Shown here piece after piece: positions 1-10,868 of a stretch of 64,000 nucleotides of DNA. Position numbers and translations under genes: made by a program. Numbering within the stretch: the stretch's first letter is position 1; every line of letters begins with the position of its first letter. The notes beneath the pieces were generated by a model that saw only the letters and a list, made by a program, of their open reading frames with translations, had not been told where the DNA came from and made no database searches. The stretch is taken from the NCBI RefSeq assembly GCF_035581345.1, contig NZ_CP141608.1, positions 1,134,001-1,198,000 on the forward strand, read 5' to 3'. The stretch is from Pseudomonas sp. JQ170C (GTDB lineage: Bacteria > Pseudomonadota > Gammaproteobacteria > Pseudomonadales > Pseudomonadaceae).

Positions 1-867
1 CTCAACACCCACCAGGGTTGCCGGGTATACGGCAACAGCCACGGGTTTATCGGCGGCTATGCGTCGACTCGCCACAGCCTGAGCTGCGTGATGATTGCCG
101 AGGCCGACGGCCAGATGCAGCGCGACTACTGGTACGACGTCAATCGCCAGGGCGAGTTGCTGGCCGACCCGCGCAGCATTGGCCAGCGCGCTGCACAGCG
201 GGCGGCCAGTCGCCTGGGTGCTCGCCCGGTCCCCACCTGCGAGGTGCCCGTGCTGTTTTCGGCCGAACTTGCCGGCGGCCTGTTCGGCAGTTTCCTGTCG
301 GCGATCTCGGGCGGCAACCTGTATCGCAAGTCGTCGTTCCTCGATGGCGCGATGGGGCAGCGGCTGTTCCCAAGCTGGTTGACCCTCGACGAGCGCCCAC
401 ATCTGCAGCGAGCTTTGGGCAGTGCCGCGTTCGACGGCGATGGCCTGGCGACCTATGCCAAACCGTTCGTCGAAAAAGGCGAGCTGGTGTCCTATGTGCT
501 GGGGACCTATTCGGGCCGCAAGCTGGGCCTGCCAAGTACCGCCAACGCCGGTGGTGTGCATAACTTGTACGTAACCCACGGCGTGGAGGATCAAGCTGCA
601 CTGATTCGGCGCATGGGCCGTGGCCTGCTCGTGACCGAGCTGATGGGGCATGGATTGAATATGGTGACCGGTGATTACTCTCGCGGCGCGGCGGGGTATT
701 GGGTGGAGAACGGCGAGATCCAGTTCGCAGTCCAGGAAGTGACGATCGCCGGCAATATGAAGGATATGTTCCAGCAGATTGTCGCGATCGGTAATGATCT
801 TGAAACCCGTAGCAACATCCACACAGGCTCCGTCCTGATCGAACGGATGACCGTAGCGGGTAGTTGA
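1..867 (+). CDS. pmbA: TldD/PmbA family metalloprotease subunit, C-terminal part
   Basis: The frame is open from the first base, so the gene starts before the window; about 288 residues are visible. The protein is the PmbA/TldE half of the TldD-TldE protease, which in enterobacteria takes part in microcin B17 maturation and CcdA turnover. The visible part has glycine-rich stretches (GGLFGSFLSAISGGN), the conserved ELMGHGLN segment and the ending GSVLIERM typical of the family. An intrinsic terminator follows at about 954-986. In Pseudomonas pmbA sits just before the fagA-fumC-sodA operon, as here. The substrate in Pseudomonas is not deducible from sequence. Confidence 0.92.
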   Translation, partial: LNTHQGCRVYGNSHGFIGGYASTRHSLSCVMIAEADGQMQRDYWYDVNRQGELLADPRSIGQRAAQRAASRLGARPVPTCEVPVLFSAELAGGLFGSFLSAISGGNLYRKSSFLDGAMGQRLFPSWLTLDERPHLQRALGSAAFDGDGLATYAKPFVEKGELVSYVLGTYSGRKLGLPSTANAGGVHNLYVTHGVEDQAALIRRMGRGLLVTELMGHGLNMVTGDYSRGAAGYWVENGEIQFAVQEVTIAGNMKDMFQQIVAIGNDLETRSNIHTGSVLIERMTVAGS

Positions 868-870
868 CCC

Positions 871-937
871 AGGCGTGGGCTTGCCCCTGGATGCGATGGA
901 GCTGAGAAATTCTATCGCGGGGCAAGCCCGCTCCTAC
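871..937. repeat. REP pair after pmbA (first arm degenerate)
   Basis: A degenerate arm (gtgggcttgcccctgg) starts a few bases past the pmbA stop. A good arm in the opposite orientation (atcgcggggcaagcccgctc, 914 onward) follows. Same REP family as the other copies in the window. Confidence 0.75.
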
Positions 938-953
938 GGTAAAAATGAATGTG

Positions 954-986
954 AAGCCCGACCTCTGTGTCGGGCTTTTTGTTTTT
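954..986 (+). terminator. Intrinsic terminator after pmbA
   Basis: The inverted repeat agcccgac / gtcgggct with a short loop is followed by a T-rich run (ttttgttttt). It ends the pmbA transcript before the Fur-controlled fagA promoter. Confidence 0.85.
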
Positions 987-1024
987 CTTCTTCGTCAAAC
1001 TTGAATTGATTCTGATTATCACTT

Positions 1025-1043
1025 AATAATGAATATCATTATC
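1025..1043. promoter_or_regulatory. Fur box before fagA
   Basis: The 19-mer aataatgaatatcattatc matches the Fur consensus GATAATGATAATCATTATC at 16 of 19 positions by my count. It lies 6 bases before the first possible fagA ATG, and further Fur-like hexamers (gattctgattatc) precede it. The fagA-fumC-orfX-sodA operon of P. aeruginosa is known to be Fur-repressed, so this site probably controls the same operon. Confidence 0.85.
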
Positions 1044-1058
1044 TAGGCGATGATGTTC

Positions 1059-1443
1059 ATGAAACCCGTCCTTCACGAATTGCCCTACCTCGAAAACTGG
1101 CGCTGGCTCAGTCGCCGTATCCGTTGCGCGATGGAGCCGGACGAACCGCGCTTGATCGAACATTACCTGGCCGAGGGTCGCTATCTGGTGTGTTGCACCG
1201 AGACCTCTGCCTGGACCGTCGCCTTGACCTCTTTCCGCCTGCTCCTGGATACCGCCTGCGATCGCATGCTGCCCTGGCATTGGCGCTGCCTTTGCCTGGA
1301 CCAGGCCTGGAAGCCGCTGTTGCAGTTGCGCAAGCTCGACGGCGGCGAGCATGGCCAGCACTGGCAGCCTTACGCCCTGCAATTGGCGAACTGCACGCTG
1401 CTGCCTTCTGTTTCTTTCGCTGAACTGATGCAAGGACTTGATG

Positions 1444-1451
<8 letters not shown>
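1059..1451 (+). CDS. fagA: FagA, Fur-associated small protein of unknown function
   Basis: A protein of about 130 residues beginning MKPVLHELPYLENWRWL. It is recognised by position and sequence as FagA, the first gene of the iron-starvation operon fagA-fumC-orfX-sodA. In-frame ATGs occur at 1050, 1053 and 1059; I prefer 1059 because it gives the usual MKPV start and leaves space after the Fur box, but none has a strong ribosome site. There is no signal peptide or membrane segment. It is rich in Trp and Cys (WRW, VCCTE, WHWRCLCL). Its end overlaps the start of fumC, which suggests translational coupling. Function unknown. Confidence 0.85.
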
Positions 1452-2820
<1,369 letters not shown>

Positions 2821-2840
2821 TATCGCGCTGGAGGTTTGTC

Positions 2841-3302
2841 ATGCAGCACTGGAAGCGCACCACCGAAATCGCCAATCGCCTGTTCGATCAGGGGGATCTG
2901 GTTGATGCCCGCGAGTTGTATCTGCAGGCGCTGGCATTGGCCCAGGTGTTGTTCGAGCGCTGGCATGACGCCGATGAAGCGGTGGCCGTGTGCGTCATCG
3001 CGCATCACAACCTGGCGGATCTGCACTTGCGCCTGAACCAGCCTCAGGAAAGCGCGGAGTACCTCTGCGCGATCCATCAGCGGCTGTTGCAGGCCATGCA
3101 GGACCAGCGCCTGGCACCGGCGCTGCGCGAAGCGGCGCTGCGTCACAGCAGCAAGACCTACACCGAGTTGTTGAATTTCATCAGCGAGTACGGCCAGTAC
3201 CCGCGAACCGAGCGCCTGCTTCATAGCCCTGGCCCGCAGACGGTGGTCATCGCCGGTCAGGAAAGCGCCGGGTCGTCAGCACATCATTACGGAATCCATT
3301 GA
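2841..3302 (+). CDS. OrfX, helical TPR-like protein between fumC and sodA
   Basis: A 153-residue soluble protein with a GGAGG ribosome site. Its helical sequence ([20 protein letters not shown], then [14 protein letters not shown]) resembles two tetratricopeptide-like units, suggesting a protein-binding role; this is inference. It corresponds to orfX of the P. aeruginosa fagA-fumC-orfX-sodA operon, whose function is not known to me. Its stop ends two bases before the sodA ATG, so the two are almost certainly co-translated. No metal-binding motif is evident. Confidence 0.85.
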   Translation: MQHWKRTTEIANRLFDQGDLVDARELYLQALALAQVLFERWHDADEAVAVCVIAHHNLADLHLRLNQPQESAEYLCAIHQRLLQAMQDQRLAPALREAALRHSSKTYTELLNFISEYGQYPRTERLLHSPGPQTVVIAGQESAGSSAHHYGIH

Positions 3303-3304
3303 AC

Positions 3305-3916
3305 ATGCCTTATACCCTGCCTGCCTTGCCTTACGCCTACGATGCGCTGGAACCGCACATCGACACCCAGACCATGCAGATCCACCACAGCAAGCACCAT
3401 CAGACCTACATCAACAACCTCAACGCCGCGGTCGAAGGCACCGAGTGGGCCGAATGGCCGGTGGAGGATCTGGTGGCAGCGGTCAAGCAACTGCCGCAAC
3501 AGCTGCAGGCCGCGGTGATCAATCAGGGGGGCGGCCACGCCAACCATTCTCTGTTCTGGACGGTCATGTCGCCAAAAGGCGGTGGACTGCCCCAGGGCAA
3601 GGTTGCCAAGGCTATTGATGAGCAACTGGGCGGCTTCGACGCCTTCAAGGACGCTTTTACCAAGGCGGCCCTGACCCGTTTCGGCAGCGGTTGGGCCTGG
3701 CTGAGCGTGACGCCTGAAAAGACGTTGGTTGTGGAGAGCAGCGGTAACCAGGACAGTCCGCTGATGAATGGCAACCTGCCGATCCTGGGGTTGGACGTGT
3801 GGGAGCATGCCTACTACCTGCTCTACCAGAATCGTCGCCCTGAATATATCAACGCCTTCTACAACGTGATCGACTGGTCCGAGGTAGAGCGCCGTTATGT
3901 AGCCGCCCTGGTGTGA
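3305..3916 (+). CDS. sodA: Manganese superoxide dismutase
   Basis: Removes superoxide in the cytoplasm using manganese. The protein has 203 residues. Expected metal ligands are present: His27 (in QIHHSKHH), His81 ([11 protein letters not shown]), Asp164 and His168 (DVWEHAYY). Manganese use is inferred from the operon and family resemblance; Fe and Mn enzymes are hard to tell apart by eye. The ATG at 3305 follows the orfX stop directly. An upstream in-frame TTG (3299) is not needed. Under iron limitation the Fur box before fagA should raise its expression. Confidence 0.95.
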   Translation: MPYTLPALPYAYDALEPHIDTQTMQIHHSKHHQTYINNLNAAVEGTEWAEWPVEDLVAAVKQLPQQLQAAVINQGGGHANHSLFWTVMSPKGGGLPQGKVAKAIDEQLGGFDAFKDAFTKAALTRFGSGWAWLSVTPEKTLVVESSGNQDSPLMNGNLPILGLDVWEHAYYLLYQNRRPEYINAFYNVIDWSEVERRYVAALV

Positions 3917-3927
3917 GTCGTCCCGGT

Positions 3928-4821
3928 ATGCCTACGGATGTGATGTCCATCAGCGGCGTGCGCCTGTTTCGCCTGGCCCTGGGCACAGTGTTGTTGCTCG
4001 CTGGCTGTGCCTTGCTGGTGGCCCAGGGATTCGCCTGGCTTGACCTTGAGCCACGCATGATGCGCGCGCTCGAGGGCGGTGCCCTGTGCGCGCTGGGTAC
4101 CGCGCTGGGCGCGGTGCCGGTGCTGGTTATCCGCAGCATGCCGGTCGCCCTGGCCGATACCTTGTTGGGTTTCGGTGCTGGCGTAATGCTGGCAGCCACG
4201 GCGTTTTCCCTGGTCATTCCCGGCCTGGATGCAGCCCAGGCCATCGGCTTGAACAAGTGGGGGGCGGGCGGGTTGATCAGTTTTGGCCTGCTGTTCGGGG
4301 CCTTCTGCCTGTACCTGGTCGATCTCAAGGTGTCTGGCGGCTCGCCCGAAGCCTTGGTGGGCAACCCTCAGCAACCGGTGATCGCTGCACGGATCTGGGT
4401 ATTTGTCATTGCCATCATTGCCCACAACATTCCCGAAGGCATGGCTATTGGCGTGTCGGCGGGCGGCGGTATGCCAGATGCCGACAGTTTGGCTATGGGC
4501 ATTGCACTGCAGGATGTGCCTGAAGGCCTGGTCATCGCCCTGGTACTCGCCGGGGCGGGGATGGGGCGGTTCAAGGCCTTTCTGATCGGTGCGGCGTCCG
4601 GGTTGGTCGAGCCGGTGGCGGCATTGTTGTGCGCCTGGCTGGTGACAGTCGCCGAGCTGTTGCTGCCGTTGGGCCTGGCGTGTGCGGCGGGGGCCATGTT
4701 GCTGGTGGTCACTCAGGAGATCATTCCTGAATCACGCAGCAATGGCCATCATCGTCTGGCGAGCCTGGGGCTTTGCATAGGCTTCTGCTTGATGATGGTG
4801 ATGGATACGGCGCTGTCCTGA
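3928..4821 (+). CDS. ZIP family divalent metal transporter
   Basis: An inner-membrane protein of about 297 residues with roughly eight hydrophobic segments. The two ZIP metal-site motifs are clear: HNIPEGMAIG in the fourth core helix and DVPEGLVIA in the fifth. A histidine-containing segment near the end (SNGHHRLASLG) precedes the last helix. A GTG at 3913 overlaps the sodA stop and is an alternative start. The gene directly follows sodA, so manganese, zinc or iron import alongside MnSOD induction is plausible, but the metal cannot be told from sequence. Confidence 0.85.
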   Translation: MPTDVMSISGVRLFRLALGTVLLLAGCALLVAQGFAWLDLEPRMMRALEGGALCALGTALGAVPVLVIRSMPVALADTLLGFGAGVMLAATAFSLVIPGLDAAQAIGLNKWGAGGLISFGLLFGAFCLYLVDLKVSGGSPEALVGNPQQPVIAARIWVFVIAIIAHNIPEGMAIGVSAGGGMPDADSLAMGIALQDVPEGLVIALVLAGAGMGRFKAFLIGAASGLVEPVAALLCAWLVTVAELLLPLGLACAAGAMLLVVTQEIIPESRSNGHHRLASLGLCIGFCLMMVMDTALS

Positions 4822-4828
4822 ACGAAAA

Positions 4829-4850
4829 CGAGGGCGATTACTCGCCCTCG
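4829..4850 (-). terminator. Hairpin terminator at the end of ptsO
   Basis: The perfect repeat cgagggcga/tcgccctcg encloses the ptsO stop codon in its loop. On the minus strand it is followed by ttttcgtt. It lies between the convergent ZIP and ptsO genes and may serve both. Confidence 0.7.
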
Positions 4851-5110
4851 TCAAAGTAGTTGTTGATCAGCTCGACCAGTGCATTGAGTGCTGCGTCCTC
4901 GTCTTCACCTTCGGTGTGCAGATGCACCTGGGTGCCTTTTCCGGCCGCCAACATCATCACGGCCATGATGCTTTTGCCGTCGATCAGTTTATCGGGCGCA
5001 CGACCTACACGTACCGTGCAGGGGAAGCGTCCAGCCACGCCAACGAATTTTGCAGCAGCCCGGGCATGCAGCCCCAGCTTGTTGATGATGGTGATCTCAC
5101 GAGCAGGCAT
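4838..5110 (-). CDS. ptsO: HPr-like phosphocarrier NPr of the nitrogen PTS
   Basis: A 90-residue phosphocarrier that passes phosphate from EI-Ntr to IIA-Ntr (ptsN, three genes upstream here). The active-site His15 is in KLGLHARAA and the regulatory-serine segment reads DGKSIMAV, both normal for HPr proteins. The start at 5110 gives the standard MPAREITIINKLGLHAR; the frame is open further upstream but that overlaps rapZ. It is the last gene of the minus-strand lpt-rpoN cluster, 20 bases after rapZ. Confidence 0.93.
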   Translation of the reverse strand: MPAREITIINKLGLHARAAAKFVGVAGRFPCTVRVGRAPDKLIDGKSIMAVMMLAAGKGTQVHLHTEGEDEDAALNALVELINNYFDEGE

Positions 5111-5130
5111 CGCGGCGGTGGTCCTGTGGG

Positions 5131-5985
5131 CTAGAGGTCGCGGTGGCGAACCTGGACGTTCTTCAAGGATTGTTGCAACAACTGGCCCAGGCGCTCGGTC
5201 AGGTAAACCGAGCGGTGGTGTCCACCGGTGCAGCCAATGGCAATGGTGACATAGGCGCGGTTGCTGGCAGCAAAGCGCGGTAGCCATTTGAGCAGGTAGC
5301 TGGAGATGTCCTGGAACATTTCCTCGACATCGGGCTGGGCCGCGAGGTAGTCGATGACCGGTTGCTCCAGGCCTGAGTGCTCGCGCAACTCCGGCTTCCA
5401 GTAGGGGTTGGGCAGGCAGCGCACATCGAACACCAGGTCGGCATCAATCGGCATGCCGCGCTTGAAGCCGAAGGATTCGACGAGGAATGCAGTACCAGGT
5501 TCCGGCTGGTTGAGCAGGCGCAACTTGATCGAGTCACGTAGCTGATACAGGTTCAGGCTGGTGGTGTCGATTTTGAGGTCGGCGAGGTCGGCGATAGGGC
5601 CGAGCAGTTCGGTCTCGTCCTTGATGGCCTCGGCCAGAGAGCGATTCGCGTTTGTCAGAGGGTGGCGTCGACGGGTTTCCGAGAAGCGCTTGAGCAGTGT
5701 GTCTTCGTCGGCATCCAGGTAGAGGACATCACACTGGATATGACGACCGCGCGCCTCTTCCAGCAATTCCGGGAAGCGCGACAGATGGCTGGGCAGGTTG
5801 CGGGCGTCGATGGATACGGCCACTTTGGGCTGCATCAATTCGGTGTTGATCAGAGCGTTTTCGGCCAGTTGGGGTAACAACCCCGCGGGCAGGTTGTCGA
5901 TGCAGTAGTAGCCGTTGTCCTCAAGGACAGCGAGGGCAGTACTCTTGCCGGAGCCAGACCGGCCGCTGACGATGATCAAGCGCAT
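5131..5985 (-). CDS. rapZ: RapZ nucleotide-binding protein / RNase adapter
   Basis: 284 residues, the full RapZ (YvcJ) length. A Walker A motif is at residues 8-16 (GRSGSGKST) and the conserved C-terminal segment reads [14 protein letters not shown]. In E. coli RapZ directs RNase E to the sRNA GlmZ and senses glucosamine-6-phosphate; whether Pseudomonas RapZ has the same RNA partner is not known from sequence. It sits between ptsN (3-base gap) and ptsO, the usual proteobacterial order. Confidence 0.95.
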   Translation of the reverse strand: MRLIIVSGRSGSGKSTALAVLEDNGYYCIDNLPAGLLPQLAENALINTELMQPKVAVSIDARNLPSHLSRFPELLEEARGRHIQCDVLYLDADEDTLLKRFSETRRRHPLTNANRSLAEAIKDETELLGPIADLADLKIDTTSLNLYQLRDSIKLRLLNQPEPGTAFLVESFGFKRGMPIDADLVFDVRCLPNPYWKPELREHSGLEQPVIDYLAAQPDVEEMFQDISSYLLKWLPRFAASNRAYVTIAIGCTGGHHRSVYLTERLGQLLQQSLKNVQVRHRDL

Positions 5986-5988
5986 ATA

Positions 5989-6453
5989 TCAATGCTCGTT
6001 CTGTGCGTCCAGTACGACCTGGTACAGGGCTTCGCTGCTGTTGGCGGCGCGCAGTCTGTCACGTACGTCCTTGCGGTCGAGCATGCTTGCGATCTGGCGC
6101 AGCAGTTCCAGGTGCGCATCGGTAGCCGCTTCCGGAACCAGCAGGACAAACAGCAAATCGACTGGGGCGCCATCAATGGCGTCGTAGTCGATCGGTGCTT
6201 CCAGGTGTATCAGGGCGCTGATAGGCGATGAGCAGCCTTTGAGGCGGCAGTGTGGAATAGCGATGCCATTGCCAAATCCGGTAGACCCGAGTTTCTCCCG
6301 GGCAAACAGGCTTTCAAAAACGTCCTGCATCTCCAGGTCGGCAACTTCCCGGTCGATCAGGGTGGCGATTTCCTGGAGGACGCGCTTTTTACTGCCGCCC
6401 GGCACGTTCACGAGGGAACGGCCGGGGGTCAGGATGGTTTCAAGTCGGATCAT
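5989..6453 (-). CDS. ptsN: PTS-Ntr IIA component
   Basis: 154-residue IIA-Ntr, the output protein of the nitrogen PTS. The phosphorylated His68 is in GIAIPHCR. In P. putida this protein modulates sigma-54 promoters and carbon use by its phosphorylation state. It follows hpf and precedes rapZ and ptsO with short gaps, so the whole PTS-Ntr output branch is co-expressed with rpoN. Confidence 0.95.
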   Translation of the reverse strand: MIRLETILTPGRSLVNVPGGSKKRVLQEIATLIDREVADLEMQDVFESLFAREKLGSTGFGNGIAIPHCRLKGCSSPISALIHLEAPIDYDAIDGAPVDLLFVLLVPEAATDAHLELLRQIASMLDRKDVRDRLRAANSSEALYQVVLDAQNEH

Positions 6454-6465
6454 GGATGAGGGGGA

Positions 6466-6774
6466 TCAGCGGGCCGCTGCACCTTGCAGCAGGCTTTGCT
6501 GTTTTTCCTTGTGTTTTTTCAGTTGGCGGTCGAGCTTGTCAGTCAAGGCATCGATCGCTGCATACATGTCTGTGTGTTCGGCATTTGCTACAACTTCGCC
6601 GCCGGGAATAAACAGCGTTGCTTCAATTTTCTGCTGCAGCTTCTCGACCTTCATGATTACCGTCACATTGGTAATCTTGTCGAAGTGCCCCTCCAGTCGC
6701 TTCAGTTTCTGTTCGACATACTCACGCAGGGGCTGAGTGACTTCTACATGCTGTCCACTGATATTGACTTGCAT
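6466..6774 (-). CDS. hpf: Ribosome hibernation promoting factor (short form)
   Basis: 102 residues beginning MQVNISGQHVEVT, the length of the short HPF/YfiA type without the long C-terminal dimerisation domain. It binds the 30S decoding region in stationary phase. The start at 6774 is chosen by homology; AGGAG lies just upstream on the minus strand. The lysine-rich tail (KKHKEKQQ) is typical. It is placed between rpoN and ptsN as in most gamma-proteobacteria. Confidence 0.93.
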   Translation of the reverse strand: MQVNISGQHVEVTQPLREYVEQKLKRLEGHFDKITNVTVIMKVEKLQQKIEATLFIPGGEVVANAEHTDMYAAIDALTDKLDRQLKKHKEKQQSLLQGAAAR

Positions 6775-6855
6775 ACAGCTTCTCCTTTGTTGCCGGTGCA
6801 TAAGAGGCAGGTGTTGCGCCTGCCACTGAACTGCGATGGCACACTTCAGGGGCCG

Positions 6856-8349
6856 TTACATCAATCGCTTGCGCTCGCTCGACGGTGCAATGCCGAGGGA
6901 CTCGCGGTACTTGGCGACGGTGCGACGGGCTACCTGGATGCCTTGTGCCTCCAGTAAACCAGCGATCTTGCTGTCACTCAATGGCTTTTTCTGATTTTCA
7001 GCTGCAACCAGTTTTTTGATGATCGCGCGGATGGCTGTGGACGAGCATTCGCCGCCTTCTGAGGTGCTCACGTGGCTGGAGAAAAAGTACTTCAGCTCGT
7101 AGATGCCCCGTGGCGTATGCATGTATTTCTGGGTGGTCACCCGGGAAATCGTCGACTCGTGCATGCCCACCGCTTCGGCGATGTCGTGCAGCACCAGCGG
7201 CTTCATCGCTTCGTCGCCGTGGTCGAGGAAGCCCCGTTGATGTTCGACGATCTGGGTGGCGACCTTCATCAGGGTTTCGTTGCGGCTCTGCAGGCTCTTG
7301 ATGAACCAGCGGGCCTCCTGCAACTGATTGCGCATGAAGGTGTTGTCGGCGCTGGTGTCGGCGCGACGGACGAAGCCTGCGTATTGCGGGTTGACCCGCA
7401 GGCGTGGCACGGCTTCCTGGTTAAGCTCGACCAGCCAGCGTTCGTTGTCCTTGCGTACGATCACGTCCGGGACAACATATTCGGGCTCGCTGGACTCGAT
7501 CTGTGAGCCGGGGCGCGGGTTGAGCCTCTGGACCAGTTCGATCACCTGGCGCAGCTCGTCTTCCTTGAGCTTCATGCGGCGCATCAGTTGGCTGTAGTCG
7601 CGGCTGCCGAGCAGGTCGATATAGTCGCTGACCAGGCGCTGCGCCTCGGCCATCCACGGCGTGCTGGCGGGCAGCTGGCGCAGTTGCAGCAGCAGGCACT
7701 CGCTCAGGTTGCGTGCGCCGATGCCGGCGGGCTCGAATTGCTGGATACGATGCAGTACGGCCTCGACTTCATCGAGTTCGATATCCAGCTCGGGGTCGAA
7801 GGATTCGCAGACTTCTTCAAGTGTCTCGTCCAGGTAGCCCTGGTTGTTGATGCAGTCGATCAGCGTCACGGCGATCAGCCGGTCGGTGTCGGACATCGGC
7901 GCCAGGTTCAGCTGCCAGAGCAGGTGGCTCTGCAGGCTTTCACCGGCCGAGGTGCGGGTGGTGAAGTCCCACTCGTCATCGTCATTGCTGGGCAGGCTGC
8001 TGGCGCTGGTCTGGTAGATGTCTTCCCAGGCCGTGTCGACCGGCAGTTCGTTGGGAATGCGCTCGCTCCACTCGCCTTCTTCCAGGTTGTCCACGGTTTG
8101 CGTGGTTTCCTGGAAGCTGGTGTCCTGGGTTTCGGCGACAGGCTTGCTTTCGGCGTTATCGGCCATCGGGTCGCTGTTGTCGAAATCGTCGCCTTCTTCC
8201 TGGCGTTCGAGCATCGGGTTCGATTCCAGCGCTTCCTGGATCTCCTGTTGGAGGTCAAGGGTAGAAAGCTGGAGCAGACGGATGGCCTGTTGCAACTGCG
8301 GGGTCATCGTCAGTTGCTGGCCCATTCTTAGGACGAGCGATGGTTTCAT
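6856..8349 (-). CDS. rpoN: RNA polymerase sigma-54 factor
   Basis: 497 residues. Region I at the N terminus is glutamine/leucine rich ([20 protein letters not shown]) and binds activators. Acidic region II spans roughly residues 60-145. The RpoN box [10 protein letters not shown] is at about 474-483, near the end, and reads the -24 element. The start at 8349 gives [13 protein letters not shown]; a longer frame to 8391 adds atypical residues. This factor should drive the gcv promoter found at 40879-40895. Confidence 0.97.
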   Translation of the reverse strand: MKPSLVLRMGQQLTMTPQLQQAIRLLQLSTLDLQQEIQEALESNPMLERQEEGDDFDNSDPMADNAESKPVAETQDTSFQETTQTVDNLEEGEWSERIPNELPVDTAWEDIYQTSASSLPSNDDDEWDFTTRTSAGESLQSHLLWQLNLAPMSDTDRLIAVTLIDCINNQGYLDETLEEVCESFDPELDIELDEVEAVLHRIQQFEPAGIGARNLSECLLLQLRQLPASTPWMAEAQRLVSDYIDLLGSRDYSQLMRRMKLKEDELRQVIELVQRLNPRPGSQIESSEPEYVVPDVIVRKDNERWLVELNQEAVPRLRVNPQYAGFVRRADTSADNTFMRNQLQEARWFIKSLQSRNETLMKVATQIVEHQRGFLDHGDEAMKPLVLHDIAEAVGMHESTISRVTTQKYMHTPRGIYELKYFFSSHVSTSEGGECSSTAIRAIIKKLVAAENQKKPLSDSKIAGLLEAQGIQVARRTVAKYRESLGIAPSSERKRLM

Positions 8350-8528
8350 GGCAGGGGCTAAACACCTTATTTGCCGGCGCACATGCGCCATCCACTACAA
8401 GGGCACCGAAGCGCCAACTTTAAGCAAATTATATGCCTGAAGTTGGAACGTTTGCCTAGGGTGCGGTAACAAATATGCCGCATTTCGCTGGATCAGCGGC
8501 CCATGGCAAACGCCTTGCTGCTTCGAAC

Positions 8529-9254
8529 TTACAAGCGGAACTCGTGGCCCAGGTAGACCTCTTTAACCAGATCGTTGGCCAGGATGGTCTCTGCATCGCC
8601 TTCGGCAATCAGTTGGCCATCGTTGACGATGTAGGCGGTTTCGCAGATATCCAAGGTTTCACGGACGTTGTGGTCAGTGATCAGCACGCCAATGCCTTTG
8701 GCCTTGAGGTGATGGATGATCTGCTTGATGTCGCCGACCGAAATCGGGTCGACACCGGCAAAGGGTTCGTCGAGCAGGATGAACTTCGGGGCTGTGGCCA
8801 GTGCCCGGGCGATTTCCACCCGGCGCCGCTCACCCCCGGAAAGGCTCATGCCGAGGTTGTCGCGAATGTGGCTGATGTGGAACTCCTGCAGCAGGCTTTC
8901 CAGCTCTTTGCGGCGTCCGGCGGCATCGAGTTCCTTGCGGGTTTCGAGAATCGCCATGATGTTGTCGGCGACCGACAACTTGCGAAAGATCGATGCTTCC
9001 TGGGGCAGGTAGCCAATGCCGGCCCGGGCGCGCCCGTGCATCGGTTGGTGGCTGACATCCAGGTCGTCGATCAGGACGCGTCCCTGGTCGGCCTGGACCA
9101 GTCCGACGATCATGTAGAAGCAGGTGGTCTTGCCGGCGCCGTTAGGACCGAGCAGGCCGACGATCTGGCCGCTGTCGATGGACAGGCTGACGTCACGTAC
9201 CACTTGCCGGCTCTTGTAGCTCTTGGCCAGGTGCTGGGCTTTGAGGGTTGCCAT
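8529..9254 (-). CDS. lptB: LPS export ABC transporter ATPase LptB
   Basis: 241 residues. Walker [10 protein letters not shown], signature [14 protein letters not shown] and Walker B FILLDEPF are all intact. LptB powers LptF-LptG (both present at 31505-33674) to pull lipopolysaccharide from the inner membrane onto the LptC-LptA bridge. It directly follows lptA with no gap, and rpoN follows about 180 bases downstream. Confidence 0.97.
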   Translation of the reverse strand: MATLKAQHLAKSYKSRQVVRDVSLSIDSGQIVGLLGPNGAGKTTCFYMIVGLVQADQGRVLIDDLDVSHQPMHGRARAGIGYLPQEASIFRKLSVADNIMAILETRKELDAAGRRKELESLLQEFHISHIRDNLGMSLSGGERRRVEIARALATAPKFILLDEPFAGVDPISVGDIKQIIHHLKAKGIGVLITDHNVRETLDICETAYIVNDGQLIAEGDAETILANDLVKEVYLGHEFRL

Positions 9255-9779
9255 TTACTCGGCCTTCTTCTTCGGCTGGATCACCATGTCGATGCGTTGG
9301 CGCGGCGTGGTCACATTGCTGCCACGGCCGGCGGTCGCTACCTGGGACTTGGTGTTGTAGACGATCTTCTCGCCTTCGGTGGTGTTGCCTTCGTTTTCCA
9401 CCTTGGCGCGATCGGTCAGTACAACCAGTTCTTTTTGCGACTGATACTGGATGGTGACGGCCCAGCCTTTCATCTTGTCCGGCTTGTCGGCGCTCTGCTG
9501 CTGCTCGAAGTAGGCGAGGTTGCCCACCGAAGTCACGACGTCGATGTCGCCGGAGTCGGCGCGGGTGATGGTCACGGTGTTGCCTTTGATCATCATCGAG
9601 CCCTGGGTGATGATGACGTCTCCGGTATAGGTGGCGACGCCTTTCTTGTCGTCCAGGTGTGCATTGTCGGCCTGGATGCGAATTGGCTGGTCACGGTCGG
9701 TCGGCAGGGCCCAGGCGCTCGCGCTTCCCAGTGCTGCGCTCAGGCTGAGCAAAAAGGGGAGGGTTTTAACGAGCCTCAT
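9255..9779 (-). CDS. lptA: Periplasmic LPS transport protein LptA (LptH)
   Basis: 174 residues with a signal peptide ending near ASAWA (residues about 1-25), then an OstA-like beta-jellyroll region with the conserved TYTGDVIITQGSM. It forms the periplasmic bridge for LPS. It overlaps lptC by 14 bases and abuts lptB. The lysine-rich C terminus (QPKKKAE) is short. The P. aeruginosa orthologue is called LptH. Confidence 0.94.
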   Translation of the reverse strand: MRLVKTLPFLLSLSAALGSASAWALPTDRDQPIRIQADNAHLDDKKGVATYTGDVIITQGSMMIKGNTVTITRADSGDIDVVTSVGNLAYFEQQQSADKPDKMKGWAVTIQYQSQKELVVLTDRAKVENEGNTTEGEKIVYNTKSQVATAGRGSNVTTPRQRIDMVIQPKKKAE

Positions 9780-10335
9780 ACTGTCCTCTTACGTTGGACA
9801 GCAGGTCCATCCTGCCGTCTTTCAAATACGCTTTCATTCCGTTACCCGTAGTCACGCCATCGGCGCCGTCGATTCTAACGGCTTGCTCGGTTTGCGCATA
9901 TTGCTTCTGCGGGAACACGGTCATGCGCGTGGTGGTAATAATGGTCGTGCGATTCTTTTCATCGGTGCGGGCAATCCGTACCGAGTCGATCAGTTCTACT
10001 TCGCTGCCGTCCGGGTTCACTTCGCCTTTCTCACTCTGGACGTGCCAGGGGAAGGTGGTGCCACGGTACATCTGCAGGTCTGGCTTGGTCAGCAAGGTCA
10101 CTTCGCTGACCTTGAGGTGTTCGACCTTGTCGGCCGTCATTTCATACTGCAGCTTGCCGTCAGGCAGGAACTGCACGCTGTGGGCGTTGGTTGCGTAGTA
10201 GTCGATGGCGTTTTCATCGACAGTGGCCACCGGTTTGTCGAGAAAACTCTCGGGGCCGATGTTCCAGTAGCCGACTGCGACCAGCAATGCGGCAATCACA
10301 CTGAACAGCGCAATGGTGCGGATTTTCTTGAACAT
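9766..10335 (-). CDS. lptC: LPS export system protein LptC
   Basis: 189 residues with one N-terminal membrane anchor (about residues 7-25, IALFSVIAALLVAVGYW) and a periplasmic jellyroll domain. It receives LPS from LptBFG and hands it to LptA. Position between kdsC and lptA, with overlap into lptA, is the conserved gene order. Confidence 0.93.
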   Translation of the reverse strand: MFKKIRTIALFSVIAALLVAVGYWNIGPESFLDKPVATVDENAIDYYATNAHSVQFLPDGKLQYEMTADKVEHLKVSEVTLLTKPDLQMYRGTTFPWHVQSEKGEVNPDGSEVELIDSVRIARTDEKNRTTIITTTRMTVFPQKQYAQTEQAVRIDGADGVTTGNGMKAYLKDGRMDLLSNVRGQYEAR

Positions 10336-10343
10336 TTGTCGCT

Positions 10344-10868
10344 CTACAGGTAATGGGCGTTGGCGGCGTCAAGGTTGCCCTGGGCTTGCAGGATCAGCTC
10401 GCAGAACTCGCGGGCAGCGCCTTCACCACCGCGGGCAAGGGTGACGCCGTGGGCGTGTTCGCGAACGAACGCTGCGGCGTTGGCTACTGCCATGCCCAGG
10501 CCGACTCGACGGATCACCGGCAGGTCAGGCAGGTCGTCACCCAGATAGGCCACTTGCTCATAGCTTAGGTTGAGCTGGCCGAGAAGCTCGTCCAAAACCA
10601 CCAATTTATCTTCCCGTCCCTGATACAGGTGAGGGATGCCGAGGTTCTTGGCGCGTCGCTCGACCACCGGGGTCTTGCGTCCGCTGATGATTGCCGTGGT
10701 CACACCCGACGCCATGAGCATTTTGATGCCCTGGCCGTCGAGGGTGTTGAAGGTCTTGAATTCACTGCCGTCCTCGAGGAAATACAGGCGGCCATCGGTC
10801 AGTACGCCGTCAACGTCGAAAACAGCCAGCTTGATGGCTTTGCCGCGGTGCATCAGGTCGTCAGTCAT
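10344..10868 (-). CDS. kdsC: 3-deoxy-D-manno-octulosonate 8-phosphate phosphatase
   Basis: 174 residues, HAD superfamily. Motif I is DVDGVLTDG, and GDDLPDLPV is motif IV. The enzyme releases free Kdo from Kdo-8-phosphate for the LPS inner core. It starts immediately after the kdsD stop and precedes lptC, coupling Kdo synthesis to LPS export genes. Confidence 0.96.
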   Translation of the reverse strand: MTDDLMHRGKAIKLAVFDVDGVLTDGRLYFLEDGSEFKTFNTLDGQGIKMLMASGVTTAIISGRKTPVVERRAKNLGIPHLYQGREDKLVVLDELLGQLNLSYEQVAYLGDDLPDLPVIRRVGLGMAVANAAAFVREHAHGVTLARGGEGAAREFCELILQAQGNLDAANAHYL